Positions 14,955 through 17,650 of a stretch of DNA of 17,650 nt are shown piece by piece. The notes under the pieces are model-generated. The model ran no database searches and had not been told where the DNA came from. It was given only the letters and a program-made list of their open reading frames with translations. The position numbers were made by a program, and so were the translations under genes. Numbering within the stretch: position 1 is the first letter of the stretch; every line of letters starts with the position of its first letter. Source of the DNA: an uncultured Ruminococcus sp. (GTDB lineage: Bacteria > Bacillota > Clostridia > Oscillospirales > CAG-272). The stretch lies in contig CACZOH010000064.1 of the NCBI GenBank assembly GCA_902782785.1, forward strand, positions 1 through 17,650. Reading direction: 5' to 3'.

Positions 14955-17396
14955 ATGAAAAAAACTGTTTTTGTCATTTTGATAATACTTGTTATGTTGT
15001 TTGCTTTTTCCGCGCCTTCTTTATCCGCCGGATATAAACTGCCCGCGCAGGTCGGCGCGTGCGATACGTTCGTCTATGCGCCGGGAATTTACGACCTTGT
15101 CGTTACCTGCAGCGAGCCGGGAGCGACGTTCCGGTGGTGCGCGCGTGTGGGAAGCAGCGGCTCGTGGCTTGAGCTTGAAGATGATGAAAATTATCACGGA
15201 ACGCACACGAACCATATGGAGTTTTATACAAGGGACGATTTAAGCTGGTATTACGGCGATTGGCAGGATGTGCGCTTCTCCTGCAAGGTCACTGTCGGTG
15301 ATACAACCGAAATGATCTCGGACAGCGGAATGTGGATCGCCACGCACGGGACGCTTCTGCAGCACCTTAAGGAGGACGGCGCGGCTCTCGGTATGTACGG
15401 CATAAGAAACGGCGGTTACACGTCTGTCACGGAAAAAGACGGTGTGAAATACTATGACTGCACTGCCGGAAAGACGTTTTATCCGTACGCTAACTACTCT
15501 CCCCCGTCACAGAAGCGCCCGGGATATGAGATGTCCGAGATAGAACTGAAAACAGAGCTTATAATCAACGATAACGGAAAAACCGCAGTATACAAAAGCG
15601 GCGACGGATATACGCCGAAAAAAGCGGGTCAAGGCATTATCACCGTTCAGGCAAACCTCGTTCTGTATCAAAGAGGAATGCGTATGGAAACGCTTGATAC
15701 GAAAACGTACGTCGTAAACGTTCTCTCGCCCGAGGGAACGGGCGTCGCCGTGACTGAAACCGCCTGTTCCGTGCTTGACGGAATGTATCCCGAGGCGCCC
15801 GTACTTGCCCGTCTCAAAAAAGGAGAGCACGTTATAATAGTATCGGACAAGGGCGGTTATTACGAGGCTTTCGCCGGAGGGTACGCCGGATATTTGCCGA
15901 AGACCGCTCTTACCGTTACGGAAAACATTTACGAAGCGGGCGTTACCGTTTCCGAGCCGTCGGAATATGCGGAAATGAGCACGGACGTAACGCTCGATCA
16001 GCCCGCGCTGTACGGTTTGTACAAGACCGAACCCGTCACGTGGTACGACGAGACAGCGAAAAAATTTCTGAATAAAGGCGATTTGTTCCTGCCCGGCCAC
16101 TCCTATACGTTGACGATATGGCTTTCCGCCGAAAGCGGCAAAAGATTCAATCAGAAGAACTACAAACCGGATGTCGCGGCGAATATAAACGGCAAAACAG
16201 CAGACGCCGTAACCGCGTACGAACAGGATCCCTCGGAGGTCATAGAATTACACTGCACGTTCTCACACGTTCACGATCTGAAAAAGATCGCGCGTGTTTA
16301 TCCCACCTGCACTACCCCCGGAAAAGAGCTTTATTATCAATGTGATTGCGGAGCGAAGTTTGAGGATAATTACGGTAAAATACCCATAACCGACGAAAAC
16401 CACGGGGTAATACCCGCGACGGGTCATCTGGAATCCGAATGGAGATCGGACGGGACTCATCATTACAAGATTTGTCTGCGCCGTGAATGCGGTGAGATAA
16501 TAGAGAGCACAAAGGGACTGCATTCGGGCGGTCACGCAGACTGCGCTTTCAAAGCAGTATGCTCCGTCTGCGGTCTTCCCTACGGAGATTTCGCCGCGCA
16601 CGACTGGAGATCGGAATGGGATTACATTACGGACGAAGGTCACGCGCATACCTGCAAAAACATTTGCGGACAGCACAGCGAGCTGATACCGCACAGAAAG
16701 GGCGCCGCGGCAACCGAAACGAAGCCGCAGGTCTGCCTTGACTGCGGATACGTGATATCTCCTCCCGTGTCACACACGCACACTCTGAAGAAGGTCGAGG
16801 CGGTTGAGCCGACGTGCACAAAGAGCGGAAACATTGAATATTACGTATGCGGATCGTGCGGTGCGTTTTTTTCAGACGCGGAGGGCAAAAATCAAGTCAA
16901 CCTAAAAAGTGTGACGCTCGACGCACTCGGTCACAGCGCGTCTGATAAATGGGAAAACGACAAAGCCTCTCACTGGCACGTCTGCACGCGATGCGGCGTG
17001 AAGCTTGACACGACCGTTTCAAGTCATACATTTAAAACGGGAAATATGAAATGCACCGTATGCGGATTTGAATTGCCGCACGAGACGGAAACGGACACGA
17101 CGCCGGTTATCACCGAAACAGAAACTGAAACGGAAACAGAAACAGAAACGGAAACGGAAACGGAAACGGAAAAAAATACGGATACAGCGACCGATAAAAA
17201 CACCGAAACCGAAAATAATACGCTCACGCCGGCAGAAACCGATACGGATACGGAAACCGCGGCGACAGACGGACAAAACAAAGGCGGCATATCACCCGTT
17301 ATCATAATCCTGATCATCATTATCGTCATACTTCTGTGCCTTATCGCCGCGTGTGTGATAGTATTTATAAGATACAAAAAGAAGAAGACGGAGTGA
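14955..17396 (+). CDS. Secreted membrane-anchored surface protein with SH3-like region and Cys/His repeats
   Basis: An 813-residue exported protein of unknown function. The signal peptide is residues 1-25, with likely cleavage after LSA. Residues about 26-260 form beta-rich Ig-like segments, and 265-325 resemble a bacterial SH3 domain (LKKGEHVIIV, then GGYAGYLP). Residues 438-515 and 607-684 are two copies of an about 78-residue Cys/His-rich repeat (H-x-H-x-LKK, PTCT, YYxC, CGAxF, GH). Between and after them lie CSVCG, CLDCG, CTRCG and CTVCG knuckles, suggestive of metal-binding or disulfide-linked modules. An (ET)9-containing Thr/Glu linker (about 709-775) spans the wall. A helix (about 779-805) with a KKKK tail anchors the protein in the membrane; there is no LPxTG. 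It is divergent from the signalling operon and has its own strong promoter. Adhesion or envelope binding is plausible but unproven. Confidence 0.8.
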   Translation: MKKTVFVILIILVMLFAFSAPSLSAGYKLPAQVGACDTFVYAPGIYDLVVTCSEPGATFRWCARVGSSGSWLELEDDENYHGTHTNHMEFYTRDDLSWYYGDWQDVRFSCKVTVGDTTEMISDSGMWIATHGTLLQHLKEDGAALGMYGIRNGGYTSVTEKDGVKYYDCTAGKTFYPYANYSPPSQKRPGYEMSEIELKTELIINDNGKTAVYKSGDGYTPKKAGQGIITVQANLVLYQRGMRMETLDTKTYVVNVLSPEGTGVAVTETACSVLDGMYPEAPVLARLKKGEHVIIVSDKGGYYEAFAGGYAGYLPKTALTVTENIYEAGVTVSEPSEYAEMSTDVTLDQPALYGLYKTEPVTWYDETAKKFLNKGDLFLPGHSYTLTIWLSAESGKRFNQKNYKPDVAANINGKTADAVTAYEQDPSEVIELHCTFSHVHDLKKIARVYPTCTTPGKELYYQCDCGAKFEDNYGKIPITDENHGVIPATGHLESEWRSDGTHHYKICLRRECGEIIESTKGLHSGGHADCAFKAVCSVCGLPYGDFAAHDWRSEWDYITDEGHAHTCKNICGQHSELIPHRKGAAATETKPQVCLDCGYVISPPVSHTHTLKKVEAVEPTCTKSGNIEYYVCGSCGAFFSDAEGKNQVNLKSVTLDALGHSASDKWENDKASHWHVCTRCGVKLDTTVSSHTFKTGNMKCTVCGFELPHETETDTTPVITETETETETETETETETETEKNTDTATDKNTETENNTLTPAETDTDTETAATDGQNKGGISPVIIILIIIIVILLCLIAACVIVFIRYKKKKTE
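16266..16499 (+). repeat. Cys/His repeat copy A in the surface protein
   Basis: Encodes residues 438-515: HVHDLKKI, PTCTTPG, YYQCDCGAKFEDNYGK, ATGH, W, then HHYKIC. It aligns along its length with copy B. The copies have diverged, so this is an old domain duplication rather than a recent DNA repeat. Confidence 0.75.
16773..17006 (+). repeat. Cys/His repeat copy B in the surface protein
   Basis: Encodes residues 607-684: HTHTLKKV, PTCTKSG, YYVCGSCGAFFSDAEGK, ALGH, W, then HWHVC. It has the same order and near-identical spacing of conserved residues as copy A. Two CxxC pairs (CGSC, CTRC) could form a zinc knuckle. Confidence 0.75.
17115..17168 (+). repeat. Hexanucleotide tandem repeat (GAAACN)9
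   Basis: Nine consecutive GAAACN hexamers (N = A, T or G) encode nine Glu-Thr pairs in the wall-spanning linker of the surface protein. Any gain or loss of whole units stays in frame and changes only stalk length. Confidence 0.9.
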
Positions 17397-17455
17397 TTCC
17401 CGTTTGCCGGAATAAAAAACGATCCCCAAAGATCGGGATATGCGGAGGAAATATA

Positions 17456-17650
17456 ATGTTGGAATTATTAAAGGCGAGGTTTTCGGAAAACAAAGATATT
17501 CATGCGGAACTGAACTGGTCTGACGTGGAGAAACATCTGTCGGAACATCCCGGATCCCTGGAGGTATTGAGAAGGATGGAGGAAAGCGGCGGAGAGCCCG
17601 ATACCATCGGCGTTGATGAAAAGACGGGAAAGCTTATTTTCTGCGACTGC
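17456..17650 (+). CDS. DUF4256 family protein, N-terminal part (3' end outside window)
   Basis: The first 65 codons of a gene that runs past the window end. The ATG at 17456 follows GGAGGA by 6 nt. The visible protein has the landmarks I associate with DUF4256: an N-terminal LLKARFSENK helix, LNWSDVEKHL, then MEESGGEPD, VDEKTGKLIFCDC. The family is a small soluble domain of unknown function. No clear terminator separates it from the surface-protein gene (60-nt gap), so some read-through is possible. There is no evident functional link. Confidence 0.8.
   Translation, partial: MLELLKARFSENKDIHAELNWSDVEKHLSEHPGSLEVLRRMEESGGEPDTIGVDEKTGKLIFCDC

Noticed and set aside
15507..16100. 197-codon open frame on the minus strand
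   Set aside because: It is antisense to the surface-protein gene, with no start signal and no domain. The plus frame has a signal peptide, promoter and ribosome binding site.
17080..17270. CRISPR-like or satellite array
   Set aside because: The repeat unit is 6 nt with no unique spacers and is in frame with Glu-Thr codons, so it is a coding microsatellite.
17289..17396. Sortase anchor at the end of the surface protein
   Set aside because: No LPxTG-like motif precedes the C-terminal helix. GGISPV followed by a helix and KKKK looks like a retained membrane anchor instead.
17397..17455. Hairpins near CGATC/GATCG as a terminator after the surface-protein gene
   Set aside because: The stems are only about 5 bp, two alternative pairings compete, and no T-run follows, so I do not call a terminator. 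The rest of the gap holds only the ribosome binding site of the next gene.

Overview
The window looks like a chromosomal segment from an uncultivated or gut-type member of the Clostridia (Bacillota). The evidence is strong AGGAGG-type ribosome binding sites, sigma-A style TTGACT/TATAAT promoters, intrinsic hairpin-plus-T terminators, tight operons with 4-nt GTGA overlaps, a Gram-positive lipoprotein signal and a Glu/Thr-stalked surface protein. There are no rRNA, tRNA, transposon, phage or CRISPR features, and coding density is very high. The longest stretch without a gene is under 200 bases.

Layout. (A) Positions 1-1745, plus strand: the 3' part of an MFS transporter followed one base later by a membrane-anchored glycerophosphodiester phosphodiesterase. 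A compact bidirectional terminator at about 1755-1784 separates them from the next unit. (B) Positions 7664 to 1787, minus strand: a probable operon starting with a YhhQ-type queuosine-precursor transporter, whose leader carries a candidate preQ1 riboswitch. It continues with a short-chain dehydrogenase that overlaps the transporter by 4 nt, a large GH71/99-like lipoprotein with sugar-binding-type C-terminal modules, and a DUF4832-type TIM-barrel protein. (C) Positions 14775 to 7836, minus strand: a four-gene signalling operon ending in a strong terminator. In transcription order it encodes a 3-TM hybrid histidine kinase, a REC-GGDEF-EAL response regulator, a free-standing Hpt phosphotransfer protein, and a 1115-residue fusion of a complete APC-family amino-acid permease to a hybrid histidine kinase with two receiver domains. 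(D) Positions 14955-17396, plus strand, divergent from C: a secreted, membrane-anchored surface protein with an SH3-like region, Cys/His-rich duplicated repeats and an (ET)9 stalk. The 5' end of a DUF4256 gene follows and runs off the window.

The most interesting part is region C. All parts of a multistep phosphorelay are adjacent: two paralogous hybrid kinases, an Hpt carrier and an output protein. One kinase has a whole transporter as its membrane input. Between the permease and kinase parts lies a short predicted extracytoplasmic loop with a DxxSGATxxS motif, which resembles the flavin-attachment motif of FMN-binding domains. The output protein has a degenerate GGDEF motif but a complete set of EAL catalytic residues, so the predicted output is c-di-GMP hydrolysis. 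The proposed model is nutrient (amino acid) and possibly redox sensing that feeds through Hpt into c-di-GMP turnover. Domain assignments come from motifs read in the sequence; the signalling connections, ligand and flavinylation are inference.
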